From assembly GCA_027482245.1 (NCBI GenBank), contig JAIXWG010000039.1, positions 186,001-250,000 of the forward strand: a stretch of DNA of 64,000 bases, read 5' to 3'. The position numbers were made by a program, and so were the translations under genes. Below are positions 43,758 through 53,562 of this stretch, in pieces. The DNA comes from Acetobacteraceae bacterium (GTDB lineage Bacteria > Pseudomonadota > Alphaproteobacteria > Acetobacterales > Acetobacteraceae). Within the stretch, counting starts at the first letter, position 1. Each line of letters opens with the position of its first letter. The notes under the pieces were generated by a model. It was not told the origin of the DNA, did not search any database, and saw only the letters and a program-made list of their open reading frames with translations.

Positions 43758-44927
43758 ATGGCCAGCTTCCCGCCCCGACCGCCGGGCTACGACAAGAAGG
43801 TCGCGCTGGTGCTGCAGGGCGGCGGTGCGCTCGGCAGCTACCAGGCCGGGGTCTATGAGGCGCTGGCCCAGTCCGACTACGAGCCCGACTGGATCGCCGG
43901 CATCTCCATCGGCGCCATCAACGCCGCGATCATCGCCGGCAATGCCCCGGAACGCCGCGTGGAGCGGCTGCGCCTGTTCTGGGAGACGGTGACGGAACCC
44001 CGCGGCTTCTGGGCCGGCTGGCTGGAGGGGCTGGTGCCGCCGCCCGGCCAGCGGCGGAGCGTGGCGGCGGCGCAGGCCCTGCTCTTCGGCCAGCCCGGCT
44101 TCTTCGCGCCGCAGGCGGCGACGGCCTGGTTCGGCGCGACGCCGCCTGTCAGCTACTACGACACCGCGGCGCTGAAGGGCACGCTGGAATCGCTGGTCGA
44201 TTTCGACCGCATCAACCACGGCCCGATGCGGCTTTCCGTCGGCGCCGTGAATGTCCGCACCGGCAACTTCGCCTATTTCGACACCGCCCACACCACCATC
44301 CGCGCGGAGCACGTCATGGCCAGCGGCGCGCTGCCGCCGGGCTTCGCCGCCGTCGAGATCGATGGCGAGCACTACTGGGATGGTGGCCTCGTCTCCAACA
44401 CGCCGCTGCAATACGTGCTGGAGAAGATCCCCCGCCGGTCCCGCCTGACCTTCCAGGTCGATGTCTTCCCCGCCCGCGGCAAGCTGCCCACGACCCTCGA
44501 GGAAGTGGCGGAGCGGGAGAAGGACATCCGCTACAGCAGCCGCACCCGCGCAGCCTCCGACACCGTGCGCGCCATGCATGACGTGCGGCACAACATCAAC
44601 ACGCTGTGGGAGAAGCTGCCGCCGGAGCTGCGCGATACGCCGGAGGGACGCTTCCTCTACGATTTCGGCTGCGTGACGACGATGGACATCGCGCAGATCA
44701 TCTATCGGCCCGCGGAGCCGCAGGGGCAGAGCAAGGATTACGAGTTCAGCCGCGGCACCATGCGCGAACGCTGGGCGCAGGGCCTGTCGGACGCCACCGC
44801 GACGCTCATGGCCTCCCCCTGGCTGGAGCCGATGCCGAAGGAGGTGGGCGCGCGCACCTTCGACGTGCTCGGCCCGCACCGCCACCACGCCGCGGCCGAG
44901 GCGCCGCGCCGCAAGGGCGCCGCGTGA
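43758..44927 (+). CDS. Patatin-like phospholipase with DUF3734-type C-terminus
   Basis: The 389-residue protein starts at the ATG at 43758 with AAGGAGA upstream. VALVLQGGGALGSYQAGVYEA is the oxyanion loop, Ser50 in AGISIGAINAA the nucleophile, and Asp in YYWDGGLVSNTPL completes the dyad. The C-terminal third (FQVDVFPARGKLPTTLEEV, DFGCVTTMDIAQIIYRP) fits DUF3734. It probably acts on lipids or PHB-related granules. It is the first gene of an operon with two ADC-like genes and bdhA; the TGA shares a base with the next ATG. Confidence 0.92.
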   Translation: MASFPPRPPGYDKKVALVLQGGGALGSYQAGVYEALAQSDYEPDWIAGISIGAINAAIIAGNAPERRVERLRLFWETVTEPRGFWAGWLEGLVPPPGQRRSVAAAQALLFGQPGFFAPQAATAWFGATPPVSYYDTAALKGTLESLVDFDRINHGPMRLSVGAVNVRTGNFAYFDTAHTTIRAEHVMASGALPPGFAAVEIDGEHYWDGGLVSNTPLQYVLEKIPRRSRLTFQVDVFPARGKLPTTLEEVAEREKDIRYSSRTRAASDTVRAMHDVRHNINTLWEKLPPELRDTPEGRFLYDFGCVTTMDIAQIIYRPAEPQGQSKDYEFSRGTMRERWAQGLSDATATLMASPWLEPMPKEVGARTFDVLGPHRHHAAAEAPRRKGAA

Positions 44928-45682
44928 TGGAGGCCGCGGACGTCCTGGCCGGCGCCTTCGCCATGCCGCGGGTCAGCCCGTCCTACCCGCGCGGGCCCTA
45001 TCGCTTCATCGGGCGCGAGTACCTGGTGATCGCCTACCGCACCGACGCCGAGGCGCTGCGCCGCCTGGTGCCGGAACCGCTGGTGCCGGCGGGGGAGGAG
45101 GCGCGCTTCCAGTTCATGCGCATGCCGGACAGCACGGGCCTCGGCGATTATGCGCTGGCCGCGCAGGTGATCCCCGTGCGGCTGCCGGATGGGACGGAGG
45201 CCGGCTACGTCCACGCCATGCTGGTGGACAGCCACACCGCCAATTCCGGCGGGCGTGAGCTGTGGGGATTCCCGCAGAAGCTGGCGAAGCCCTCGCTGAC
45301 GGTGCAGCGGGACACGCTGCTGGGGGCGCTCGACATCGGCCCCTTGGCGGTCGCGCGCGGCAGCATGGGCTTCAAGCACCAGGCGCTGCCGGCCGAGGCC
45401 GCGATGCGGGAGGTCGCGGGCCCCGGCGTCACCCTGAAGATCATCCCGCATGTCGATGGGCGCCCGCGCATCTGCGAACTCGTGCGCTGGCAGCTGGGCG
45501 AGGTCGTGCTGCGCGGCGCCTGGACGGGGCCGGCGGCGCTGACGCTGGCCTCCCACGCGCTGGCGCCACTCGCGGAACTGCCGGTGCGGCAGGTGCTGCG
45601 CGCCACCCATGCGGTGGTCGATGCAACGCTCGAACCCGGCACCGTCCTGCACGACTACCTGGCTGAGGCAACCGCGGCATGA
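44927..45682 (+). CDS. Acetoacetate decarboxylase-like protein lacking the Schiff-base lysine
   Basis: The 251-residue ADC-fold protein has family blocks [77 protein letters not shown] and WTGPAALTL. In Clostridium ADC the paired lysines K115-K116 in a Pro-Lys-Lys motif are the Schiff-base and pKa-tuning residues. Here the motif is Pro-Gln117-Lys118 (codon CAG at 45275), so the nucleophile is missing, while the next gene keeps it. It may be a pseudoenzyme, a regulatory subunit or an enzyme with another reaction. Confidence 0.85.
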   Translation: MEAADVLAGAFAMPRVSPSYPRGPYRFIGREYLVIAYRTDAEALRRLVPEPLVPAGEEARFQFMRMPDSTGLGDYALAAQVIPVRLPDGTEAGYVHAMLVDSHTANSGGRELWGFPQKLAKPSLTVQRDTLLGALDIGPLAVARGSMGFKHQALPAEAAMREVAGPGVTLKIIPHVDGRPRICELVRWQLGEVVLRGAWTGPAALTLASHALAPLAELPVRQVLRATHAVVDATLEPGTVLHDYLAEATAA

Positions 45683-46431
45683 CGCCCGATCAGATCCGGG
45701 CGCGCGCCTTCGCGATGCCGCTCACCAGCCCCTCCTATCCGATGGGGCCGTATCGCTTCGTGAACCGCGAGTACCTCATCATCACCTACCGCACGGATGC
45801 GGAGGCGCTGCGCCGCGTTGTGCCGAAGCCACTCGACTTCGATGAGCCGCTGGTGAAGTACGAATTCATCCGCATGCCGGACAGCACCGGCTTCGGCGAC
45901 TACACCGAAAGCGGCCAGGTCATCCCCGTGCGGCTCGGCGACCAGCATGGAGGCTATGTCCATGCCATGTTCCTGGACGACGACCCGCCCATCGCGGGCG
46001 GGCGCGAACTCTGGGGCTTCCCGAAGAAGCTGGCGCAGCCCTCGCTGCGGGTGGAGCGCGACACGCTGCTCGGCACGCTGGACTACGGCCCGGTGCGCGT
46101 CGCGACCGGCAGCATGGGCTACAAGCATCGTGCGTTGCCGGAGACCGCGCTGCGCGCCGCGCTGGCGGAGCCCGGCTTCCTGCTGAAGATTATCCCGCAT
46201 GTCGATGGCCGCCCGCGCATCTGCGAGCTGGTGCGCTACCGCCTCTCCGACATCGTGCTGCAGGGCGGCTGGACGGGCCCCGCGGCGCTGGAACTGGCGC
46301 CGCATGCGCTGGCGCCGGTGGCCGATCTGCCGGTGCGGGAGGTCGTCGCCGCCACCCATCTCATCGCCGACCTCACGCTCGATCTGGGCGAGGTCGTGCA
46401 TGACTACATCGCCGCGAGGGACACGCCATGA
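45679..46431 (+). CDS. adc: Acetoacetate decarboxylase
   Basis: The 250-residue protein is very like the Clostridium enzyme: [55 protein letters not shown] and [12 protein letters not shown]. The Schiff-base Lys116 and its partner Lys117 are intact in [11 protein letters not shown]. It converts acetoacetate to acetone and CO2. The ATG overlaps the previous TGA (ATGA 45679-45682) and its own TGA overlaps bdhA, so all three are co-translated. An acetone outlet beside 3-hydroxybutyrate oxidation fits ketone-body or PHB turnover. Confidence 0.93.
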   Translation: MTPDQIRARAFAMPLTSPSYPMGPYRFVNREYLIITYRTDAEALRRVVPKPLDFDEPLVKYEFIRMPDSTGFGDYTESGQVIPVRLGDQHGGYVHAMFLDDDPPIAGGRELWGFPKKLAQPSLRVERDTLLGTLDYGPVRVATGSMGYKHRALPETALRAALAEPGFLLKIIPHVDGRPRICELVRYRLSDIVLQGGWTGPAALELAPHALAPVADLPVREVVAATHLIADLTLDLGEVVHDYIAARDTP

Positions 46432-47207
46432 GCATGCAGGACCAGGTCGCCATCGTCACCGGCGCCGCCAGCGGCATCGGCCGCGCCATCGCCCATCGCC
46501 TGGCGCGGGAGGGTGCGCATGTCGTCATCGCCGACCTCGCCTTGGCGGCCGCCGAGAAGACGGTGGCGGAATTCGCCGCCGAGGGCCTGGCCGCGACCGC
46601 CATCGCCATGGATGTGAGCGACGAGGCGCAGGTGGGAGCGGGCGTCGCCGCGGTGCTGGCGAAGCTCGGGCGGATCGATGTGCTGGTCAGCAATGCCGGC
46701 ATCCAGATCGTGCATCCGATCGAGGATTTCCCGCTGGCGGATTGGCGGCGCATGCTGGCGATCCACCTCGACGGCGCCTTCCTCACCACGCGGGCCTGCT
46801 TGAAGCCGATGTACGCCGCCGGGCGTGGCAGCATCGTCTATATCGGCTCCGTCCATTCGAAGGAGGCGTCGAAGCTCAAGGCCGCCTACGTCACCGCCAA
46901 GCACGGGCTGATCGGCCTGGCCAAGGTGGTGGCGAAGGAAGGCGCGGCGCATGGCGTGCGCGCCAACACCGTCTGCCCCGGCTTCGTCCGCACGCCGCTG
47001 GTGGAGAAGCAGATCCCCGAGCAGGCCAGGGTCCTCGGCATCAGCGAGGAAGCGGTCATCCGCGACGTCATGCTGAAGGAGACGGTGGATGGCGAATTTA
47101 CGACGGTGGAGGACGTGGCGGAGGCCGTGCTGTTCTTCGCGGCTGCGGGCAGCAATGCGATGACGGGCCAGTCCCTCATCGTCTCCCATGGCTGGTGCAT
47201 GGAATAG
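46428..47207 (+). CDS. bdhA: D-3-hydroxybutyrate dehydrogenase
   Basis: The 259-residue short-chain dehydrogenase has an NAD-binding [16 protein letters not shown], the catalytic Ser141, Tyr154 and Lys158 in [20 protein letters not shown], and [20 protein letters not shown], a stretch typical of 3-hydroxybutyrate dehydrogenases. It oxidises D-3-hydroxybutyrate to acetoacetate, the substrate of the upstream decarboxylase. It is the last gene of the operon; several hairpins follow. Confidence 0.92.
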   Translation: MSMQDQVAIVTGAASGIGRAIAHRLAREGAHVVIADLALAAAEKTVAEFAAEGLAATAIAMDVSDEAQVGAGVAAVLAKLGRIDVLVSNAGIQIVHPIEDFPLADWRRMLAIHLDGAFLTTRACLKPMYAAGRGSIVYIGSVHSKEASKLKAAYVTAKHGLIGLAKVVAKEGAAHGVRANTVCPGFVRTPLVEKQIPEQARVLGISEEAVIRDVMLKETVDGEFTTVEDVAEAVLFFAAAGSNAMTGQSLIVSHGWCME

Positions 47208-47234
47208 ACCGCGCGCATCGATGGATCGACCTGC

Positions 47235-47308
47235 GGCCGACGAAGTCGGCCGAGGCCGCGAATGCGGCCCGCGGCCCCTGCGTCACGCCGAAGGCGTGCC
47301 TTCGGCAC
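47235..47308. terminator. Four short hairpins between convergent bdhA and araC-type genes
   Basis: GGCCGAC/GTCGGCC (47235-47241/47245-47251), GGCCGC/GCGGCC (47254-47259/47264-47269), CACGCC/GGCGTG (47284-47289/47293-47298) and GTGCC/GGCAC (47296-47300/47304-47308) lie in the gap between convergent genes. They probably stop transcription from both sides. The last two are mutually exclusive. No T-runs are present. Confidence 0.45.
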
Positions 47309-47354
47309 GACGTAGCCAAGCCCGCGGAGCGGGCGCCGGCGCTTGAGGCATGGA

Positions 47355-48251
47355 TCAGCGCCGGCCGCGGCGCCACACGCCGGGGGTGACGCCGAGGCTG
47401 CGGCGGAACTGCGTCGTGAAATGCGCCTGGTCGGCGAAGCCGCAGCGCTGCGCGACCTCCGCCAGCGGCAGGGCGGGATCGGCCAGCAACTCCCGCGCAT
47501 GGTCCAGCCGCCGCGCCAGCACATAGGCGCGCGGCGTCTGCCCGGTGGAGAGCTTGAAGGCGCGGCTGAAATGGAAGGCGGAAAGGCCGGCGCTGGCCGC
47601 TATGGCCGCCAGGCCGAAGGGCTCGGCCAGATGGGCCGCCACCCAGTCCCGCACCCGCGCCAGGCGGGCCGGGGACAGGCCCTGGGGCAGGGGGGCGGGC
47701 GGCGCCTCCGGCATTGCCAGGCGCAGCAGGGTCGCCACCAGCGCGATGACCGCGCCATCGGTGAACAGCCGCGCCGCCGGGCCCTGATGCGCGGCTTCGG
47801 ACCACAGCATGTCGAGCAGTCCGGCGATGACGGCGGACTGGAAGGCGGCCTCGTGCAGCCGGCCGAAATCCGGCGCCTCCCGCCCCGTCGCCTCCTGCGC
47901 CAGGGTCGCGACCATGGCAGGGTCCAGGCTGATGAAGCTCTTGGCGTGGGGCTCCCCATTGGCGAAGAAGGTCGCGACCCCCGGCGGCTTCAGCACCAGG
48001 TCGCCGCGGCGGAAGGGCGCGTCCCGCCGGCCGAGCCCGATGTCGAAGCGCAGCCGGCCGCGCCCCGTCTCATTGATCGCCAGCGTGTAGTCCGCCGTCG
48101 GCGGGTCCGGGAATTCGCCACCGGGCTGCGCGAAGCGCACCAGCGGCACGCCGGCGGAGCCCGCCAGGTGCAGCGCCCGCAGGAAGGGCGCATAGCCGCC
48201 GCTGCTGTAGAACTGCGCGAGGCTCGGCAGCCCCGCTTCGCCTCGCTGCAC
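47355..48251 (-). CDS. AraC-family transcriptional regulator
   Basis: The 298-residue regulator is taken from the GTG at 48251; no ATG in frame gives a sensible length. The N-terminal two-thirds is a cupin-like sensor region (TLAINETGRGRLRFDIG, RRGDLVLKPPGVATFF). The C-terminal AraC domain has two helix-turn-helix units (FGLAAIAASAGLSAFHFSRA, LPLAEVAQRCGFADQAHFT) and RRSLGVTPGVWRRG. It faces away from the small genes at 48.4 kb and converges with the bdhA operon. Its ligand and targets are unknown. Confidence 0.9.
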   Translation of the reverse strand: MQRGEAGLPSLAQFYSSGGYAPFLRALHLAGSAGVPLVRFAQPGGEFPDPPTADYTLAINETGRGRLRFDIGLGRRDAPFRRGDLVLKPPGVATFFANGEPHAKSFISLDPAMVATLAQEATGREAPDFGRLHEAAFQSAVIAGLLDMLWSEAAHQGPAARLFTDGAVIALVATLLRLAMPEAPPAPLPQGLSPARLARVRDWVAAHLAEPFGLAAIAASAGLSAFHFSRAFKLSTGQTPRAYVLARRLDHARELLADPALPLAEVAQRCGFADQAHFTTQFRRSLGVTPGVWRRGRR

Positions 48252-48455
48252 CGAGGGCCTCCCTGCACCGCCCCGCGGGGCGCCTTTCGCATTGCAGCAT
48301 GACGAGGCGCCGCGGCCGGCGTCAACGACATTGCCAGGCTGGCATTCGGATGGGGGGCGTGGCCGCAACGGCGCACAAGCGCAGCGCAGCCCCGTGCAAG
48401 ATCGCGCGCCACATCCTCCGCCATGCTGCAGCCTGGCAGCAGGGGAGTGGCCGCG

Positions 48456-48764
48456 ATGGGTCGGGATGGCGTCAGTCCGGCGGCGGCCGGCGCGCTGCGG
48501 GACCAGCTGCGTGCGGCGCAGGCGGGGGCGGAGGCGCCCTATCGCCAGGCCCTGGCCTTCGTCGCGGCGCGGGCGGCCGCGGCGGCGGCTGCCGAGGGTC
48601 GGCCGGCGGAGCCCGCGGCGGAGGCCACGCTGCTGCTGCTGCACGCGCAGCGCCACACCTACGATCCAAGGCGCGACCCGGTGGCCTGGGTGGATTCCAT
48701 CATCGCCTGGGCGCTGCCCCGCGCCGGCACGCCCGCCCCGGCCTTGGAAGGCACGGCGGACTGA
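48456..48764 (+). CDS. Short protein resembling a truncated ECF sigma region 2
   Basis: The ATG at 48456 is preceded by AGGGGAG with 8-base spacing. The 102-residue product ends with LLLLHAQRHTYDPRRDPVAW and VDSIIAWALPRAG, which resembles ECF sigma region 2 (the HxxRHTYDP...W stretch before the promoter-melting helix). Region 4 is absent and a stop follows. It may be a decayed sigma gene, or a small sigma- or anti-sigma-like protein. A 66-residue membrane protein follows 86 bp downstream. Similarity is by eye and short. Confidence 0.45.
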   Translation: MGRDGVSPAAAGALRDQLRAAQAGAEAPYRQALAFVAARAAAAAAAEGRPAEPAAEATLLLLHAQRHTYDPRRDPVAWVDSIIAWALPRAGTPAPALEGTAD

Positions 48765-48850
48765 CCTCCGCCCTGTTCCGCCGGGAACAGGGGGCGCCAA
48801 GATTTGCCCCTCATCCTGCGGTCATCGAAACGCCCCCGAGGGAGCCCCCG

Positions 48851-49051
48851 ATGATCGCCACCCGCAGCGGACTCGTCCTGCATGCCGTCACCCTGCTGGC
48901 GGTGCTGGCCATCGGCATCACGGTCGGCATCGGCTTCGCGGTCCCGGTCAGCCAGGGCATCGCCGCGCGCATCCAGGGCTTCCGCGGCATGATGGACCAG
49001 GCGGCGCAGCAGCTGGTGCAGCCCGCACCCCGTTCGGATTGGCGGCGCTGA
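48851..49051 (+). CDS. Small single-pass membrane protein, 66 residues
   Basis: GAGGGAGCCCCCG precedes an ATG at 48851. The product MIATRSGLVLHAVTLLAVLA has one hydrophobic helix (about 8-31) and an amphipathic C-terminal helix (RIQGFRGMMDQAAQQLVQPA). No family recognised. It follows the truncated sigma-like gene and could be its membrane partner, which is speculative. Confidence 0.5.
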   Translation: MIATRSGLVLHAVTLLAVLAIGITVGIGFAVPVSQGIAARIQGFRGMMDQAAQQLVQPAPRSDWRR

Positions 49052-49189
49052 GGGCGCGTGGGCAACAATCGTGAAGCCGGGACGGGGGACCGCGCATCAT
49101 CGGTGACAGGGCGGGCGCGTGGCCGTGCCGATGGCGTCGGCGGGGCCGCGACAAGGTTGCAGGACGGTGTCTCCGCGGCCGGAATGACG

Positions 49190-49237
49190 ATTAACCGCAA
49201 CTCGGTTAATTCTTGTATTGCGTTGCAGCATCAACGC
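49190..49237. promoter_or_regulatory. Two inverted repeats upstream of pdhA
   Basis: ATTAACCG-CAACT-CGGTTAAT at 49190-49210 is a perfect inverted repeat with 8-bp arms. GCGTTG-CAGCAT-CAACGC at 49220-49237 is a second with 6-bp arms. Both sit in an AT-richer stretch (49187-49250) some 85-130 bp before pdhA. They are candidate operators for control of the pyruvate dehydrogenase operon. TTAA halves are 11 bp apart, so this is not the CtrA TTAA-N7-TTAA box. Confidence 0.5.
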
Positions 49238-49320
49238 TTTTCGCGCGACCGCCATCCTTGCGCAGGCCTGCGGGGCCGCGTAGATGCGAAAAAGAAGGCA
49301 AGCCCTGAGGAGGATACCGC

Positions 49321-50370
49321 ATGGCCGAGACCGCCACCCGCAAGCCGCGGGGCAAGGGGGCACCCAAGGGCAATGAGCCCGCCATCAGCAAGCCGGAGCT
49401 GACTCGCGCCTATCGCGACATGCTGCTGATCCGGCGCTTCGAGGAGAAGGCGGGCCAGCTCTACGGCATGGGCCTCATCGGCGGCTTCTGCCACCTCTAT
49501 ATCGGCCAGGAAGCGGTCGTGGTCGGCATGCAGCTCTGCCTGAAGCCGGGCGACCAGGTCATCACCTCCTACCGCGACCACGGGCACATGCTGGCCACCG
49601 GCATGGAAGCGCGCGGCGTGATGGCGGAACTCACGGGCCGCATCGGCGGCTATTCCAAGGGCAAGGGCGGGAGCATGCACATGTTCTCCCGCGAGAAGGG
49701 CTTCTATGGCGGCCACGGCATCGTGGGCGCGCAGGTGTCGCTCGGCGCCGGGCTGGCCTTCGCCAACTGGTACAGGGAAGACGGCGCCGTCGCCGTGACC
49801 TATTTCGGGGAGGGCGCGTCCAACCAGGGGCAGGTCTATGAGAGCCTGAACCTGGCCGCCCTGTTCAAGCTGCCCTGCATCTTCGTCATCGAGAACAACA
49901 AGTACGGCATGGGCACCAGCGTGGACCGCGCCAGCGCGTCCAAGGACCTGTCGAAGAATGGCAGCCCCTGGGGCATCCCGGGCGAGCAGGTGAACGGCAT
50001 GGACGTGATCGCGGTGCGGGAGGCCGGGGAGCGCGCCGTCGCCCACTGCCGCGCGGGCCTCGGCCCCTATCTGCTGGAGATGAAGACCTACCGCTACCGC
50101 GGCCACTCCATGTCCGACCCGGCCAAGTACCGGACGCGGGAGGAGGTGCAGAAGATGCGGGAGCAGAACGACTGCATCGAGACTGCGCGCCGCCTGCTGC
50201 TGGAAAGCTTCGGCGCGACGGAGGCCGAGCTGAAGGTGATCGACGACGAGGTGAAGGCGATCGTGCAGGACAGCGCCGATTTCGCCCAGACCAGCCCGGA
50301 GCCGGATGAGAGCGAGCTCTGGACCGATATCCTGATCGACGATGCGTCCGTGGTGGCAGGGGGCCGCTGA
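49321..50370 (+). CDS. pdhA: Pyruvate dehydrogenase E1 component, alpha subunit
   Basis: The 349-residue subunit binds thiamine diphosphate with PdhB and decarboxylates pyruvate. [52 protein letters not shown], the ThDP/Mg motif [19 protein letters not shown] and NNKYGMGT, and the phosphorylation-loop-like [14 protein letters not shown] are intact. GAGGA precedes the ATG. It heads the pdhABC-lpd-lipA operon. Confidence 0.97.
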   Translation: MAETATRKPRGKGAPKGNEPAISKPELTRAYRDMLLIRRFEEKAGQLYGMGLIGGFCHLYIGQEAVVVGMQLCLKPGDQVITSYRDHGHMLATGMEARGVMAELTGRIGGYSKGKGGSMHMFSREKGFYGGHGIVGAQVSLGAGLAFANWYREDGAVAVTYFGEGASNQGQVYESLNLAALFKLPCIFVIENNKYGMGTSVDRASASKDLSKNGSPWGIPGEQVNGMDVIAVREAGERAVAHCRAGLGPYLLEMKTYRYRGHSMSDPAKYRTREEVQKMREQNDCIETARRLLLESFGATEAELKVIDDEVKAIVQDSADFAQTSPEPDESELWTDILIDDASVVAGGR

Positions 50371-50371
50371 G

Positions 50372-51745
<1,374 letters not shown>

Positions 51746-51764
51746 GCGGGGAGGGAACAGGACG

Positions 51765-53069
51765 ATGGCGACGAACATCCTGATGCCGGCGCTGTCCCCG
51801 ACCATGACGGAGGGGACGCTCGCGCGCTGGCTCAAGAAGGAAGGCGAGCAGGTCAAGGCCGGCGACATCATCGCCGAGATCGAGACCGACAAGGCGACGA
51901 TGGAAGTGGAAGCCGTGGATGAGGGCATCCTCGGCAAGATCGTCGTCGCCGGCGGCACGGCCGGCGTGAAGGTGAACGACGTGATCGCGGTGCTGGTGGA
52001 AGCCGGCGAAAGCGCGGATGCGGCGCCTGCCGCGAAGCCTGCGCCGGCCGCGGCGACGCCGAAGACGGAAGCGCCGCCTGCCACCCCGGCACCGGCGCCC
52101 GCGGCCGCCCCGGCTGCGGCCCCGGCGGCGTCGGGCAGCCGCGTCATCGCTTCCCCGCTCGCCCGCCGCATGGCGGAACAGGCGGGGCTGGACCTGGCGG
52201 GCATCGCGGGCAGCGGCCCGAATGGCCGCATCGTGAAGGCGGATGTGGACGCCGCGCTGGCCAAGGGCCCGGCCGCCAAGCCCGCGCCGGCTGCCGCAGC
52301 ACCCGCACCGGCACCCGCTGCTGCCCCGGCCGCAGCGCCCGCGCCGAAGCCCGCGGCGCCCGCCATCACGACGCCGCATACCGCCGTGCCGAACAGCACC
52401 ATGCGCAAGGTCATCGCGCGGCGGCTGTCGGAATCGAAGCAGACGGTGCCGCATTTCTACGTCTCGATGGATATCGAGATCGATGCGCTGCTGAAGCTGC
52501 GGTCGCAGCTGAACGCGACCTCGCCGAAGGATGGCCCGGGCGCCTTCAAGCTCTCGGTCAACGATCTGGTGATCAAGGCGGCGGCGGTGACGCTGCGGCG
52601 CTTCCCCAACGTCAACGCCACCTGGACCGACGACGCGATCATCCAGTACCACGACGTCGACATCTCCGTCGCCGTCAGCATCCCGGATGGCCTGATCACG
52701 CCGATCGTGCGCAAGGCGGACCAGAAGGGCCTGGCGGCGATCAGCAACGAGATGAAGGACCTGGCCGCGCGCGCCAAGTCCGGCAAGCTGAAGCCCGAGG
52801 AGTTCCAGGGCGGCGGCTTCTCCATCTCCAACATGGGCATGTATGGGGTTCGCGACTTCGCGGCCATCATCAACCCGCCCCAGGCCGGCATCCTCGCGGT
52901 CTCGGCCGGTGAGCAGCGGCCTGTGGTGAAGAACGGCGCGCTGGCCATCGCCACGGTGATGACCTGCACGCTCTCCGTCGATCACCGCGTCGTCGATGGC
53001 GCGCTGGCGGCCGAGTGGATCCAGGCCTTCAAGAAGATCGTCGAGGAACCGCTGAGCCTGATGCTGTGA
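51765..53069 (+). CDS. pdhC: Dihydrolipoamide acetyltransferase, pyruvate dehydrogenase E2
   Basis: The 434-residue E2 has one lipoyl domain (1-78, Lys43), an Ala/Pro linker, a peripheral subunit-binding domain (about 126-162, [20 protein letters not shown]), a second Ala/Pro linker and the catalytic domain ([20 protein letters not shown] to the end) with His in [11 protein letters not shown]. It forms the core of the complex and passes acetyl to CoA. The TGA is overlapped by the GTG of the acetyltransferase gene that follows (GTGA at 53066). Confidence 0.97.
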   Translation: MATNILMPALSPTMTEGTLARWLKKEGEQVKAGDIIAEIETDKATMEVEAVDEGILGKIVVAGGTAGVKVNDVIAVLVEAGESADAAPAAKPAPAAATPKTEAPPATPAPAPAAAPAAAPAASGSRVIASPLARRMAEQAGLDLAGIAGSGPNGRIVKADVDAALAKGPAAKPAPAAAAPAPAPAAAPAAAPAPKPAAPAITTPHTAVPNSTMRKVIARRLSESKQTVPHFYVSMDIEIDALLKLRSQLNATSPKDGPGAFKLSVNDLVIKAAAVTLRRFPNVNATWTDDAIIQYHDVDISVAVSIPDGLITPIVRKADQKGLAAISNEMKDLAARAKSGKLKPEEFQGGGFSISNMGMYGVRDFAAIINPPQAGILAVSAGEQRPVVKNGALAIATVMTCTLSVDHRVVDGALAAEWIQAFKKIVEEPLSLML

Positions 53070-53557
53070 GCAAGGGCTTCTCGCTCCGCGACGCGACCGA
53101 GGCGGACCTGCCGGAGATCAACCGGCTGGTCCGTGCGCTCGCGGAGTATGAGAAGCTGCTGCATGAGGCCGTGGGCACGGAGGATGATTTCCGCCAGGCC
53201 CTCTTCGGCCCCAACCCGACCGTGTTCTGCATCCTGGCCGAGGTCGAGGGCAGGGCGGTCGGGCAGTGCATCTGGTTCCCGATCTTCAGCACCTTCACGG
53301 GCCGCCACGGCCTCTATGTGGAGGATGCCTTCGTGGAGCCGGAGTACCGCGGCCTCGGCATCGGGGAGGCCTTCTTCCGCCACTGCGCGGGCATCTGCGT
53401 CGCCCGCGGCTGGAAGCGGATGGAATGGCAGGTGCTGGACTGGAACGAGCCCGCGATCCGCTTCTACCGGAAGATCGGCGCGCGCGGCATGGATGAATGG
53501 CGCGTGCAACGCGTGACCGGCGAGGCGCTGGAAGCGCTCGCCGCAACAAGGGGATGA
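53066..53557 (+). CDS. GNAT-family N-acetyltransferase inside the pdh operon
   Basis: The 163-residue protein starts at a GTG overlapping the pdhC stop and its own stop overlaps the ATG at 53554. [20 protein letters not shown] is GNAT motif [21 protein letters not shown] is motif A with the acetyl-CoA pyrophosphate loop, and [20 protein letters not shown] is motif B. It resembles the diamine (spermidine/thialysine) acetyltransferase group. Sitting between E2 and E3, it might use the acetyl-CoA made there. Substrate unknown. Confidence 0.88.
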   Translation: MSKGFSLRDATEADLPEINRLVRALAEYEKLLHEAVGTEDDFRQALFGPNPTVFCILAEVEGRAVGQCIWFPIFSTFTGRHGLYVEDAFVEPEYRGLGIGEAFFRHCAGICVARGWKRMEWQVLDWNEPAIRFYRKIGARGMDEWRVQRVTGEALEALAATRG

Positions 53558-53562
53558 CGGGC

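Noticed and set aside
49191..49209. CtrA binding box upstream of pdhA
   Set aside because: The TTAA halves are 11 bp apart, not 7, and are inverted; it fits a different palindromic operator better.
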